Assembly (NCBI GenBank): GCA_029202845.1
Contig: CP119315.1
Location: 999,501 to 1,063,500, forward strand
Source: Candidatus Sphingomonas colombiensis
GTDB taxonomy: Bacteria; Pseudomonadota; Alphaproteobacteria; Sphingomonadales; Sphingomonadaceae
Direction of reading: 5' to 3'
Length of the DNA: 64,000 nt
Below the pieces are notes generated by a model that had not been told where the DNA came from, ran no database searches, and saw only the letters and a program-made list of their open reading frames with translations. The translations under genes and the position numbers were made by a program. Shown piece by piece: positions 1 to 7,984 of this stretch (position 1 is the first letter of the stretch; each line of letters starts with the position of its first letter).

Positions 1-813
1 GATATCGTTCCGATCAACATCCCCGGCCAGCGCAGCGTCCGCAACACCGCGACGACGCAAAGCTACGCCGGAGAGCTGCAGTGCGGCGACAGCTATGGGC
101 TGCGCCCGCTGATCACGGTGGCGCACACCGCCGGCAACAACAGCGAAGAGTTGCGCCGCATCTCGAACTATCGTTCGAACACCTATGGCGCGGGCGTCGC
201 TTATGGCGATCCCACTTATGGCGAGCTGTCGCTGCGCGTAACCCGGCAGGACACTTCCTACCCGGATCGGCCGGCGATCTTCGGCCCCGGCGACTTTTCC
301 ACGAAGCGCATCTCGCTCGACGCACAACGCTCGATCGGATCGATGCTGAGCGGATCGGTCGGCCTCTCCTATGTGATGGTGCGCCCGGATCAGGGCTCCA
401 CCTCAAACGACTTCAACGGATTCGGATGGAACGTCGGGCTTACGTTCGTACCCAGCCCCAATCTCCGTGTGAACGCCGGCACATCACGCAATATTTCACC
501 CTCGCTGGGCACGGATTCGCTCTACCAGGTCAACCGCGACTATTCGCTGGGCGCCGATTATGCGTTCAGCGACCGGCTGAAGGCCAATGTCGGCGGGTCG
601 ATCGGCAAGGTGCGCTATGACGGATCGGGCGGCGTGTTCGGCCCGGTGCTGACTAGCTCGCTCGCCCACCGGCTTACCGCGTCGCTCAGCTTCATCCCGT
701 CGCGGCGGCTCACCTATACGCTATACGGCGGGTATCAGGATCGCGAGACCAATAACGCAATTTATAACTATCACAGTTATTTCATCGGGCTTCGCACCTC
801 ATTCGCACTCTGA
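1..813 (+). CDS. Outer-membrane beta-barrel protein of the exopolysaccharide locus (5' end outside window)
   Basis: The reading frame is open from the first base, so only the last 270 residues are visible. They show alternating polar/aromatic beta-strand patterns with short turns (YGAGVAYGDPTYGELSLRV, then repeated strands to the C-terminal YFIGLRTSFAL), typical of an outer-membrane beta-barrel. It lies 18 bp before the Wza-like gene, on the same strand, at the head of the export and chain-length genes. A role as the outer-membrane channel or anchor for the exported polysaccharide is inferred from this position. I cannot assign it to a named family, and its N-terminus and signal peptide are not in the window. 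Confidence 0.75.
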   Translation, partial: DIVPINIPGQRSVRNTATTQSYAGELQCGDSYGLRPLITVAHTAGNNSEELRRISNYRSNTYGAGVAYGDPTYGELSLRVTRQDTSYPDRPAIFGPGDFSTKRISLDAQRSIGSMLSGSVGLSYVMVRPDQGSTSNDFNGFGWNVGLTFVPSPNLRVNAGTSRNISPSLGTDSLYQVNRDYSLGADYAFSDRLKANVGGSIGKVRYDGSGGVFGPVLTSSLAHRLTASLSFIPSRRLTYTLYGGYQDRETNNAIYNYHSYFIGLRTSFAL

Positions 814-831
814 TCCGAGAAAACGGAAACT

Positions 832-1695
832 ATGCCGCAGACACTCTGCCTCATCCGCCGCCTCTCCCTGATCCTGCTCGCATGGCTCGCGATCGGCCCC
901 GCCGTCGCACTGGCGCAGCAGGCGCCCCCGTCGCCACCGCCGGCGGCGGTCGCCGCCGCCCCTGCGTCCGCTGACAAGCAGCAGAACAGCCTCGCCGACG
1001 GCTATGTCATGGGCGTGGGCGACGTGGTGGAAGTCTCGGTGCTCGGCCGCGAGGAATTCAAGTCTCGCGTGCAGGTTCAGGTGGATGGCACGATTCAGCT
1101 GCCCTACATCAAATCGATCCCGGCCGAGGGCAAAACGGTGCTCCAGCTGCGCGAGGACGTGCGTCGTCGCCTCCAGCAGGGCGGATTCTACACCGATCCG
1201 GTGGTCAGCGTGATCGTCGCCAGCTTCACCGCGCGCTATGTGACGGTGCTGGGCGAGGTCGGCACGCCCGGGCTCGTGCCGGTGGATCGCGCCTATCGCC
1301 TGTCGGAAATCCTGGCGCGCGTCGGCGGTCTCCGCCCGACCGGCTCCGACGATATCCAGGTCCGCCGCGCATCGGGCCAGGAATATACCTTCGAGATGAA
1401 CGAGATCGCCAGCGGCGGCCCGGACAAGGACATTTTCGTCGAGCCCGGCGACAAGATCTTCGTCGCGACCGCGCCGACCTATTACATCTATGGCCAGATC
1501 GCGCAGCCCGGCTCGTATCGCATCGATCGCGGCATGTCGCTGCGCAAGGCGATCGCGCGCAGCGGCGGGCTTACCCCACGTGGATCGGAAAAGAAGATCA
1601 AGCTGTTCCGTGATGGGAAAGAGGTCAGCCACATGGACCTTTCCGACATGGTGAAAAACGGCGACACGATCGTCATCGGCGAACGCTTCTTCTGA
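832..1695 (+). CDS. Polysaccharide biosynthesis/export protein (Wza/GumB-like, SLBB domains)
   Basis: 287 residues. An N-terminal signal peptide (about 1-28, ending ALAQQ) is followed by a Pro/Ala linker. A poly_export domain begins at YVMGVGDVVEVSVLG (about 57) and runs to about 135. Two SLBB-type beta-grasp segments follow, near 140 (VTVLGEVGTPGLVP) and 216 (YIYGQIAQPGSYRI). The family forms the periplasmic/outer-membrane export channel for capsule or exopolysaccharide in Wzx/Wzy systems. No lipobox cysteine is visible, so it looks like a soluble or non-lipidated GumB/Wza relative. It sits in a co-directional run with the beta-barrel gene upstream and the Wzz-like gene 25 bp downstream. Confidence 0.93.
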   Translation: MPQTLCLIRRLSLILLAWLAIGPAVALAQQAPPSPPPAAVAAAPASADKQQNSLADGYVMGVGDVVEVSVLGREEFKSRVQVQVDGTIQLPYIKSIPAEGKTVLQLREDVRRRLQQGGFYTDPVVSVIVASFTARYVTVLGEVGTPGLVPVDRAYRLSEILARVGGLRPTGSDDIQVRRASGQEYTFEMNEIASGGPDKDIFVEPGDKIFVATAPTYYIYGQIAQPGSYRIDRGMSLRKAIARSGGLTPRGSEKKIKLFRDGKEVSHMDLSDMVKNGDTIVIGERFF

Positions 1696-1720
1696 GAATG
1701 CCGCCGAGGGAGCAGTTGTT

Positions 1721-3055
1721 ATGAGTTTCGTGCAATTTTTCCGTATCCTGTGGGCGCGGCGGTGGATCACCATCCTCACCACGCTCACCTGTTTCCTCGG
1801 CGCGATGCTCGTGGCGAGCCTGCTTCCCCCGCGTTACGAGGGGAATTCACGGCTGATCCTCGATCTGGTGAAGCCCGATCCCGTCACCGGCGAGATGATC
1901 GGCTCAAACTTCGCCCGCGCCTACGTCCAGACGCAGACCGAGCTGATCAAGGACTATCGCATCACCGGCAAGGTGGTGGATGATCTCGGCTGGACGTCCT
2001 CGCCGCAGCTGGCTGCGTCCTATGCGGCCCGGTCGAGCGACGACAAGCGCGATTTCCGGCGCTGGCTGGCCCAGCGCATCTCGGACAATACGCGCGCGCA
2101 GCTGATCGATTCCTCCAATATCATGGAGATCCAGTTCACCAGCGACAATCCGGCGAACGCCGCGCGCGTGGCCGATGCCCTGCGCACCGCCTATGTCGCC
2201 GAAACGCTGGCGTTGCGCCGCGACGACGCGATGGAAAATGCCGCGTGGTTCCGCAAGCAGGCCGATCGCGTACGTGCCGATCTCAACACGGCAGAGAAAA
2301 AGAAGAGCGATTTCGAGAAGGCCAACGGGATCATCCTGCAGGACAATAATGTCGATGCGGACACCGCCAAGCTCAACGCGCTGGCCGCCGCGCAGCCGGT
2401 GACCGCCGCTGGGCAGATGTCCTTCTCCCCCGGCATTTCGCCCGCGCAGGCGCAGCTCGAACAGGTCGATGCGTCGATCTCGAACGCCGAAAAGGTGCTC
2501 GGGCCGAACAACCCCGATCTGATCGCGCTGAAGAAGCAGCGCGAGGCGCTCGCCCAGGTGGCACGCACTTCCAGCCCGACGATGACGCGTGGCGCGTCAG
2601 GCCCGTCGATCGCCAGCCTGTATTCGGCGCAACAGCAGAAGGTGCTCGCACAGCGCGGCAAGGTCGCCGAAGCCCAGCAACTCGCCGCCGATGTCGCGGT
2701 GTTGCGCGATCAATATCAGAAGACCTTGCAGAAGGCGGCGGACGAGCAGCAGCGCAGCGAGTCCACCATCACCGGCCTCACGCTGCTGGGCAATGCCACC
2801 GAGCCGACCTCGCCGTCTTTCCCGCGCTGGCCGCTGGTGATCGCCGGATCGCTGATCCTCGGCCTGATGTTCGGCTTGTTGCTGTCGCTGCTGGTCGAGC
2901 TGCTGGCGCGCCGTGTGCGCGGCCCGGAGGATCTCGCCATCGACGGCGTTCCCGTTATCGGTGTGATGGCGGTTGGCCCGCAGCCAACGCGACGCCGACG
3001 CCTGTTCCGCTGGTCGCGCGGCGATCAGGACGCCTCGCTGGCGCAGGGTGCCTGA
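1721..3055 (+). CDS. Chain-length determinant protein (Wzz/GumC family)
   Basis: 444 residues, an inner-membrane polysaccharide co-polymerase. A first transmembrane helix lies near residues 14-36 and a second near 371-394 (WPLVIAGSLILGLMFGLLLS). Between them is a long periplasmic region rich in coiled coil (Ala/Gln/Lys heptads about 165-355). The P-rich segment before the second helix (PTSPSFPRWP) is the usual Wzz hallmark. A short basic cytoplasmic tail follows rather than a fused kinase domain. The kinase-like ATPase is a separate gene 3 bp downstream, so this is the split GumC-plus-ATPase arrangement. It should set chain length together with the Wzy-like protein at 12430. Confidence 0.92.
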   Translation: MSFVQFFRILWARRWITILTTLTCFLGAMLVASLLPPRYEGNSRLILDLVKPDPVTGEMIGSNFARAYVQTQTELIKDYRITGKVVDDLGWTSSPQLAASYAARSSDDKRDFRRWLAQRISDNTRAQLIDSSNIMEIQFTSDNPANAARVADALRTAYVAETLALRRDDAMENAAWFRKQADRVRADLNTAEKKKSDFEKANGIILQDNNVDADTAKLNALAAAQPVTAAGQMSFSPGISPAQAQLEQVDASISNAEKVLGPNNPDLIALKKQREALAQVARTSSPTMTRGASGPSIASLYSAQQQKVLAQRGKVAEAQQLAADVAVLRDQYQKTLQKAADEQQRSESTITGLTLLGNATEPTSPSFPRWPLVIAGSLILGLMFGLLLSLLVELLARRVRGPEDLAIDGVPVIGVMAVGPQPTRRRRLFRWSRGDQDASLAQGA

Positions 3056-3058
3056 AGC

Positions 3059-3766
3059 ATGAACATCTCCCAACAGATCGCCGACGGCGACCTTCATTCC
3101 GACGCGTCGGGCATCCCAGTTGACGATCGCTTCACGCTGTCGTCATCGCTCGTCGTACTTGGTGATCCCACCGGTGCGCAGGCCGAATCGATCCGCGTGC
3201 TCCGCGCCCATATCGTCGCCAAGCATCTGCGTGAGGGACGGCGTTCACTGGCAATGGCCGGCCCTTCTTCCGGCGCCGGATGCAGCTTCGTCACCGCGAA
3301 TCTCGCGGTCGCGCTGGCGCAGACCGGGGCTAGCGTGCTGCTGATCGACGGCAACATGCGCGCGCCCCGGCTGGAAGCCTTCTTCACCCCGCATGATGCG
3401 CTGTTCGGCCTCTCGGACTGCCTGTCGGATCACAGCATCAGCTTCACCGAAGCGGTGCAGGATGACGTGCTGCCGAGGCTGTCGCTGCTGTTCGCCGGCG
3501 CCCCGCGCGAAGACGCATCCGAGCTGCTGAGCGGCGCGGAGTTCAAATCGCTGATCGAAAGCTGCATCCGCGATTACGACATCGTGCTGATCGATACGCC
3601 ACCCGCGAACAATTTCGCGGATGTGCGGCGGATCGCCTCGGTGACGCGCTATGCAATGATCGTGGCGTGCCGCGATCGCAGCTATGTGCGCGACGTGCGG
3701 ACGCTGATCGAAGAGCTGGAGAGCGACAAGTCACAGGTGATCGGAACCTATCTCAATGTACGCTGA
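3059..3766 (+). CDS. BY-kinase-like P-loop ATPase of the EPS locus (CpsD/EpsG family) with altered Walker A
   Basis: 235 residues with the MinD/BY-kinase fold: Walker A region at 67-76, Walker A' LLIDGNMRAPRL (95-105) and Walker B VLIDTPP (176-182). Family members partner with Wzz/GumC and act as tyrosine autokinases or ATP-dependent co-polymerase partners. Here the P-loop reads GPSSGAGCS, so the usual catalytic lysine is Cys75. There is no C-terminal tyrosine cluster. Kinase activity is therefore doubtful; a structural or nucleotide-sensing role is an inference. The next gene, the exosortase, overlaps its 3' end by 11 bp, which supports co-translation. Confidence 0.85.
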   Translation: MNISQQIADGDLHSDASGIPVDDRFTLSSSLVVLGDPTGAQAESIRVLRAHIVAKHLREGRRSLAMAGPSSGAGCSFVTANLAVALAQTGASVLLIDGNMRAPRLEAFFTPHDALFGLSDCLSDHSISFTEAVQDDVLPRLSLLFAGAPREDASELLSGAEFKSLIESCIRDYDIVLIDTPPANNFADVRRIASVTRYAMIVACRDRSYVRDVRTLIEELESDKSQVIGTYLNVR

Positions 3767-4655
3767 GGCGAGTACGGGAGAGGGATCAACACCGGGTCAG
3801 GGTGGATCAGCGGCGCGCGTTTTCGTGCGCCGCCACTGGCCGCTGCTGCTTGGCCTTCTCCTGCTCGCCATCCCGACCATCATCAACCTCGGCCGCCAGG
3901 CATGGTCGACGGAGGCCGGCGCGCACGGCCCGATCGTGCTGGCGACCGGGCTCTGGTTGCTCAGTTACAATCGTATCGTGCTCGATAAAGGGGTGCGCCA
4001 GCCGGCGGTAACGCTGCTGCCGCTGGTCATCGCGCTGCCGCTCTATATCGTCGGGCACGCCTATGACTTCCTGAGCATCGAGGTCGCGGCGCTCTATATC
4101 ATCTTCGTCACGGCGCTGGTGCAGGTGGCCGGTCTGGCGGAGGTGCGGCGCAATCTGTTCGCGCTATTCTACCTCGCCTTCGTCATCCCGCCGCCGGGCT
4201 GGGTGATCGACTATCTCACCGCGCCGCTGCGCATGTTCGTATCCTATGCCGCCGTTTCGGTGCTGCAGCCGCTGGGCTATCCGATCGAACGTTCGGGCGT
4301 TTCGCTGACGATCGCGCAATATCAATTGCTGGTCGAAGACGCCTGCGCGGGGATGAATTCGATCACCGGGCTGGTCGCGATCAGCCTGTTCTACATCTAT
4401 CTGATGCACCGCGCGTCTTGGCGCTATGCCGCAGTGCTGATGATGATGATCATCCCGGTCGCGGTGTTCGTGAATATCCTGCGCGTGATCGCGCTGATCC
4501 TGCTGACCTATTATTACGGCGATGCAGTCGCCCAGGGCTTCATGCATGTCACCACGGGATTGGTGCTGTTCGTGTTCGCGATCGCCAGCATCTTCCTGAT
4601 CGATCGCCTGTTGCAGAAGCTGCTGGCGGGTCGTCGCACGGAGGCCACGGCATGA
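3756..4655 (+). CDS. Exosortase
   Basis: 299 residues, about eight hydrophobic helices. The three conserved exosortase residues are visible: Cys197 in EDACAGMNS, Arg243 in NILRV, and His264 in FMHVTTG. Exosortases are inner-membrane cysteine transpeptidases that process PEP-CTERM proteins and are usually encoded in exopolysaccharide loci. EpsI follows with an ATGA overlap, and two PEP-CTERM substrates lie in the window (10451-10981, 50678-51310). The subtype cannot be decided by eye; an alphaproteobacterial XrtV-like class is possible. The start chosen overlaps the kinase-like gene by 11 bp. Confidence 0.93.
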   Translation: MYAEASTGEGSTPGQGGSAARVFVRRHWPLLLGLLLLAIPTIINLGRQAWSTEAGAHGPIVLATGLWLLSYNRIVLDKGVRQPAVTLLPLVIALPLYIVGHAYDFLSIEVAALYIIFVTALVQVAGLAEVRRNLFALFYLAFVIPPPGWVIDYLTAPLRMFVSYAAVSVLQPLGYPIERSGVSLTIAQYQLLVEDACAGMNSITGLVAISLFYIYLMHRASWRYAAVLMMMIIPVAVFVNILRVIALILLTYYYGDAVAQGFMHVTTGLVLFVFAIASIFLIDRLLQKLLAGRRTEATA

Positions 4656-5353
4656 TCGAACGGCGCGAATTCATGTTCGCCGGCGCCTGCGCCGCCGCGC
4701 TGGGCACGGCCGAATGGCTGCGCCCGCGCAAGATGCGGCTGCTGTTGCCCGAGAACGAGAAGCTCACCAACGTCATCCCGCAGCATTTCGGCGGATGGGA
4801 TGCCGGCGGCGGCGGCGATATCGTGCTGCCGGACATGGCCGACAGCCTTGCCGCCAAATTATATAGCGAGCGTGTTGCCCGCTCTTATCGCAGGACGGTC
4901 CAGGATCAGCAGCAGGACGTGATGATGCTGATCGCTTACGGCCGGTCGCAAAGCGACGTGCTGCAACTGCATCGCCCGGAAAAATGCTATCCCGCGACCG
5001 GGTTCGCCGTGACCGAGAGCAAGCTGTTCCCGCTGCCGATCACGCAGAACGTCTCGGTGCCGGCGGTGATGCTGAGCGCCGAGATGGGCTCACGCATCGA
5101 AGACATCGTTTACTGGACACGGCTCGGCGAAACGCTGCCGCAAACCTATAATGAACAGCGCTGGGCACGGTTCGAGACCGCGCTGCACGGCTATATCGCC
5201 GATGGTGTGCTGGTCCGCGCTTCGATGATCCGCATGGACGGCGTATCGTCGCTCGACGTGCTCTCCGATTTCATGCGAGACATGGTGCTGGGCATAAAGG
5301 CGAACCAGCGCGCGACGATGATCGGCGATACGCTGGCGCAACGATTGGTCTGA
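4652..5353 (+). CDS. EpsI family exosortase-associated protein
   Basis: 233 residues starting at the ATG that overlaps the exosortase stop codon (ATGA). An N-terminal hydrophobic segment after Arg-Arg (MIERREFMFAGACAAALGTA) looks like a signal or anchor, possibly Tat-like. The diagnostic EpsI motif HRPEKCYPATGF lies at about 109-120, and a second conserved block (IVYWTRLGETLP) at about 153-164. EpsI (DUF3485) is commonly encoded next to, or fused to, exosortases and is thought to act in exopolysaccharide assembly; its biochemistry is not settled. It ends 30 bp from a convergent glycosyltransferase gene. Confidence 0.9.
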   Translation: MIERREFMFAGACAAALGTAEWLRPRKMRLLLPENEKLTNVIPQHFGGWDAGGGGDIVLPDMADSLAAKLYSERVARSYRRTVQDQQQDVMMLIAYGRSQSDVLQLHRPEKCYPATGFAVTESKLFPLPITQNVSVPAVMLSAEMGSRIEDIVYWTRLGETLPQTYNEQRWARFETALHGYIADGVLVRASMIRMDGVSSLDVLSDFMRDMVLGIKANQRATMIGDTLAQRLV

Positions 5354-5383
5354 GGCGGCGCTGCTGGCGGGGGCCGCCCCGTC

Positions 5384-6652
5384 TCAGCCGCCAGCGCTCC
5401 AATATGAAGCGAGCTTTGCCGCAAGCTCCGGTAAAAACGGATACAGATCGTCCGCCAGATAGGCCGGGCGGTGCGACTGGCCGTGGGCGCCTGCGGCCGG
5501 ATCGGCCTCGAACCGCGCGCATGACCGCGAGAGCGCGGCGGCGATGCTTTCCGGCCGAATATCCTCGAGCGCGGTGATATTGTCGTGCGCCCGTGCCATC
5601 GTCTTGAACGCATAGTCGCTCGTGACGGTCAGCACGCCGAAATGCGCCATTTCCAGCGGCGGATAGCTTGGATGCGGCGATGCCATCAGCGACAGCCCGA
5701 CGGCGGTGCCACGCAGCATCGCCGCATAATCGTCCAGCGACAGCTTGCCCGCCGCACGCAGCTCCACCCCATGCCCCAGCGGCATCGGACGGTGCGGCGC
5801 GCCGGCCGAGATCACTTCCCACTGCGCAGCCTGGGGATAGCTGGCCGCCCATTGGCGCAGCCCGGCGACCACCGCGGGGAAACAGTTACGCGGCACGCCG
5901 GGGCGGCCATAGACCAGCAGCCGCCGGGTGCGCGGCACCGGCCCGTGCGGAAGAAACGGCCGCAGCGCCGGGGAGAGCGTCGGCTCGATCACGAACGTCT
6001 CCTGCGACGAAACGCCGAGCGCCGCGAGATAGCTCGCCAGTTCCGCGCTGTTATAGATCGCCCACCACGGCCCTTCTCCCCGCAACGCGCGCCACGCCAC
6101 GAGATGGGTGGATGAGAAGGGATAGAAACCGGGCTCGAAATCCTGACAGATATAGATGCACGGCGCGCGACGACCACCGGCGGCTTGCGCCTGCGCGGCG
6201 ACCAGCGCCTGCATGTTGAGCATCGTCCACCAATTATAGCCGATGAACACGTCTCGCGCGCCCACGCTGATCTGCGGCGTATCGGTGTCACGCGGCACGA
6301 CCGTCAATGCGGCGGGATCGATGCCGATCCGACGGCACGCGGCATCGACGACGCTGCGATCCGGCGCGGGATTGAAATCGTCGATGATGATGCGCGCGGC
6401 GGCGCCGGTCGCTGCGGAGAGACGCAGATAGAAATCGAGGCCGGTCAGCACACCGCCGAACGCCACTCCCGGCTCGATGCTGGGAATGACGAGGTTGAGG
6501 CGCGCGCGATCATCCACTTCGGGAAACACGTCATAGCCATGCAGGACGCGTTGTTCCTGCGGCGGCTGGCTCAGCAGGCCGCGCGCCGCGCCGACCGCCC
6601 GATGGACGAAAGACGGCGCATATTGTTTGAATCGTTCGCGAAGCGCCGGCAT
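5384..6652 (-). CDS. WsaF-like glycosyltransferase
   Basis: 422 residues. The N-terminal part carries the block RLNLVIPSIEPGVAFGG (about 52-68), followed by TGLDFYLRL and a CQDFEPGFYPFSS motif near 170. These are familiar from WsaF-type rhamnosyltransferases and related two-domain (GT-B, GT4-like) enzymes. The C-terminal half has the nucleotide-sugar region SLMASPHPSYPPLEMAHFG. The upstream AAGGAAGGG just before the ATG supports the start. The likely role is addition of a deoxyhexose or other sugar to the repeat unit on the cytoplasmic face. The donor and acceptor sugars cannot be read from the sequence. Confidence 0.85.
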   Translation of the reverse strand: MPALRERFKQYAPSFVHRAVGAARGLLSQPPQEQRVLHGYDVFPEVDDRARLNLVIPSIEPGVAFGGVLTGLDFYLRLSAATGAAARIIIDDFNPAPDRSVVDAACRRIGIDPAALTVVPRDTDTPQISVGARDVFIGYNWWTMLNMQALVAAQAQAAGGRRAPCIYICQDFEPGFYPFSSTHLVAWRALRGEGPWWAIYNSAELASYLAALGVSSQETFVIEPTLSPALRPFLPHGPVPRTRRLLVYGRPGVPRNCFPAVVAGLRQWAASYPQAAQWEVISAGAPHRPMPLGHGVELRAAGKLSLDDYAAMLRGTAVGLSLMASPHPSYPPLEMAHFGVLTVTSDYAFKTMARAHDNITALEDIRPESIAAALSRSCARFEADPAAGAHGQSHRPAYLADDLYPFLPELAAKLASYWSAGG

Positions 6653-6669
6653 GACCCTTCCTTAGCGCA

Positions 6670-7917
6670 TCACTTCCGCGATGCCACCCCGCCCCGGGCG
6701 ATCAGCCCCGCGACGGCCTCGGCCAGCCGTCGAGACATTGGCCCCCGCGCGAAATTCTCATTGGCGAAGCGGCGCGCGGCGGCGCGTGCCTCTCGCTGAT
6801 CGTCGGCCGTGAGCGCGGCGACCACCGATGCGGCGAAATCCTCAGCCCGGTCCACGATGGCCAGCGCGGCGGGCGGGGCGTGCTCGATGCCGTCAGCGCC
6901 GCATCCGGTGGCGACCACCGGCACGCCATGCCCCAGCGCCTCCACCACCTTGATCTTGATGCCGCTGCCAAACAGCAACGGCGCGAGCGCGACGCGGGCG
7001 GCGCGATATTCGTCGGCGACATCGTCAACGAAGCCAACCCGCTCCGCACCTTCGGGCCAGTTCAGCCCGGACACGTCCGCCACCTTGCCCACCACACGCA
7101 ATCGCGCCGCCGGCAACGCCTTGCGTACGAGTGGCCACACCTCGTCCAGCAGCCAGCGGAGCGCCTCGACATTGGCGGCGAACGCGCCACCGATGAACAG
7201 CGCCACCGGCGCCGACGGCGGATCGCCGGCCGGCGGCGCGGGATCGATCGTCATCGGCACGGTGACGACCAGCGCGCGCGGCGCGCGGGCACGGACGAAC
7301 GACGCCTCTGCTTCCTTGATCGCGATGCACAGATCGGGCCGGAGCAACGCGCGCGCCTCGTCATCGATGATCGCCGCGTCAAAATCCGTCGCGCGCCCGG
7401 CCGCCGCGAAGCTCGCCGCCCGCAATGCCACCACATCGTGCATAAGCAACGCGGTCGGCAGTGCGGGATCGACACGATCGAACAGGCCCGTGACGTTGAA
7501 ATAGTTCGCGACGAGCAGATCCGGCGCGGCGTTGCGTACCCGCCGCGCCGCCCAGCCCAACGCGCGCGGATCGGGGGCGGAGAGCCAGCCGCGCGCCGCA
7601 TATCCCCCAAACAGCCGCTCGCGCCAGCGTCGCCAGTCAGTCGAATAGAGATAGCTGCCGATCCGCAACGCCCCGCGCACGGCGATCGCGGCATAATCCC
7701 GGCGATAGCGATCGAGCGTCCCCACGGGCACGCGCACCGCACCGGGCCGGTGCACGCCGAGCAGCAGCAGCTCTACGGTCGCGCCCTCTTCGGCAAGCAT
7801 CCGTGCCACCTGCGCGCAATATTCCGCGCTGCCGAGCGCGACGGTGGCGACATCGATGTCGCTGACGATAAAGATACGCGCACCAGACAAACGGCGCGGC
7901 GTGTCGCATTCTGGCAT
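6670..7917 (-). CDS. Glycosyltransferase (GT4/GT-B type)
   Basis: 415 residues from the ATG at 7917, chosen because GAGGGG lies about 8 nt upstream and because extending the frame further would overlap the divergent flippase gene. The C-terminal half has the GT4 features ALFIGGAFAANVEALRWLL and RVVGKVADV, then PLLFGSGIKIKVVEALGHG, with the GxGIKxKxxE(A) sugar-nucleotide motif. It starts 68 bp from the flippase start on the other strand, so the two genes share a divergent promoter region, and it probably is co-transcribed with the WsaF-like gene 17 bp downstream. Confidence 0.88.
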   Translation of the reverse strand: MPECDTPRRLSGARIFIVSDIDVATVALGSAEYCAQVARMLAEEGATVELLLLGVHRPGAVRVPVGTLDRYRRDYAAIAVRGALRIGSYLYSTDWRRWRERLFGGYAARGWLSAPDPRALGWAARRVRNAAPDLLVANYFNVTGLFDRVDPALPTALLMHDVVALRAASFAAAGRATDFDAAIIDDEARALLRPDLCIAIKEAEASFVRARAPRALVVTVPMTIDPAPPAGDPPSAPVALFIGGAFAANVEALRWLLDEVWPLVRKALPAARLRVVGKVADVSGLNWPEGAERVGFVDDVADEYRAARVALAPLLFGSGIKIKVVEALGHGVPVVATGCGADGIEHAPPAALAIVDRAEDFAASVVAALTADDQREARAAARRFANENFARGPMSRRLAEAVAGLIARGGVASRK

Positions 7918-7984
7918 GCCTGAACCCCTCGAGCCGGACGGGGCGCTTGCCACATCGCGCCGCGCAATGGCAAGGAAGCGGCCG

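Noticed and set aside
7911..7920. Short GGCATGCC palindrome at the start of the minus-strand glycosyltransferase
   Set aside because: It is a restriction-site-like 8-mer that simply includes the start codon; chance is enough.
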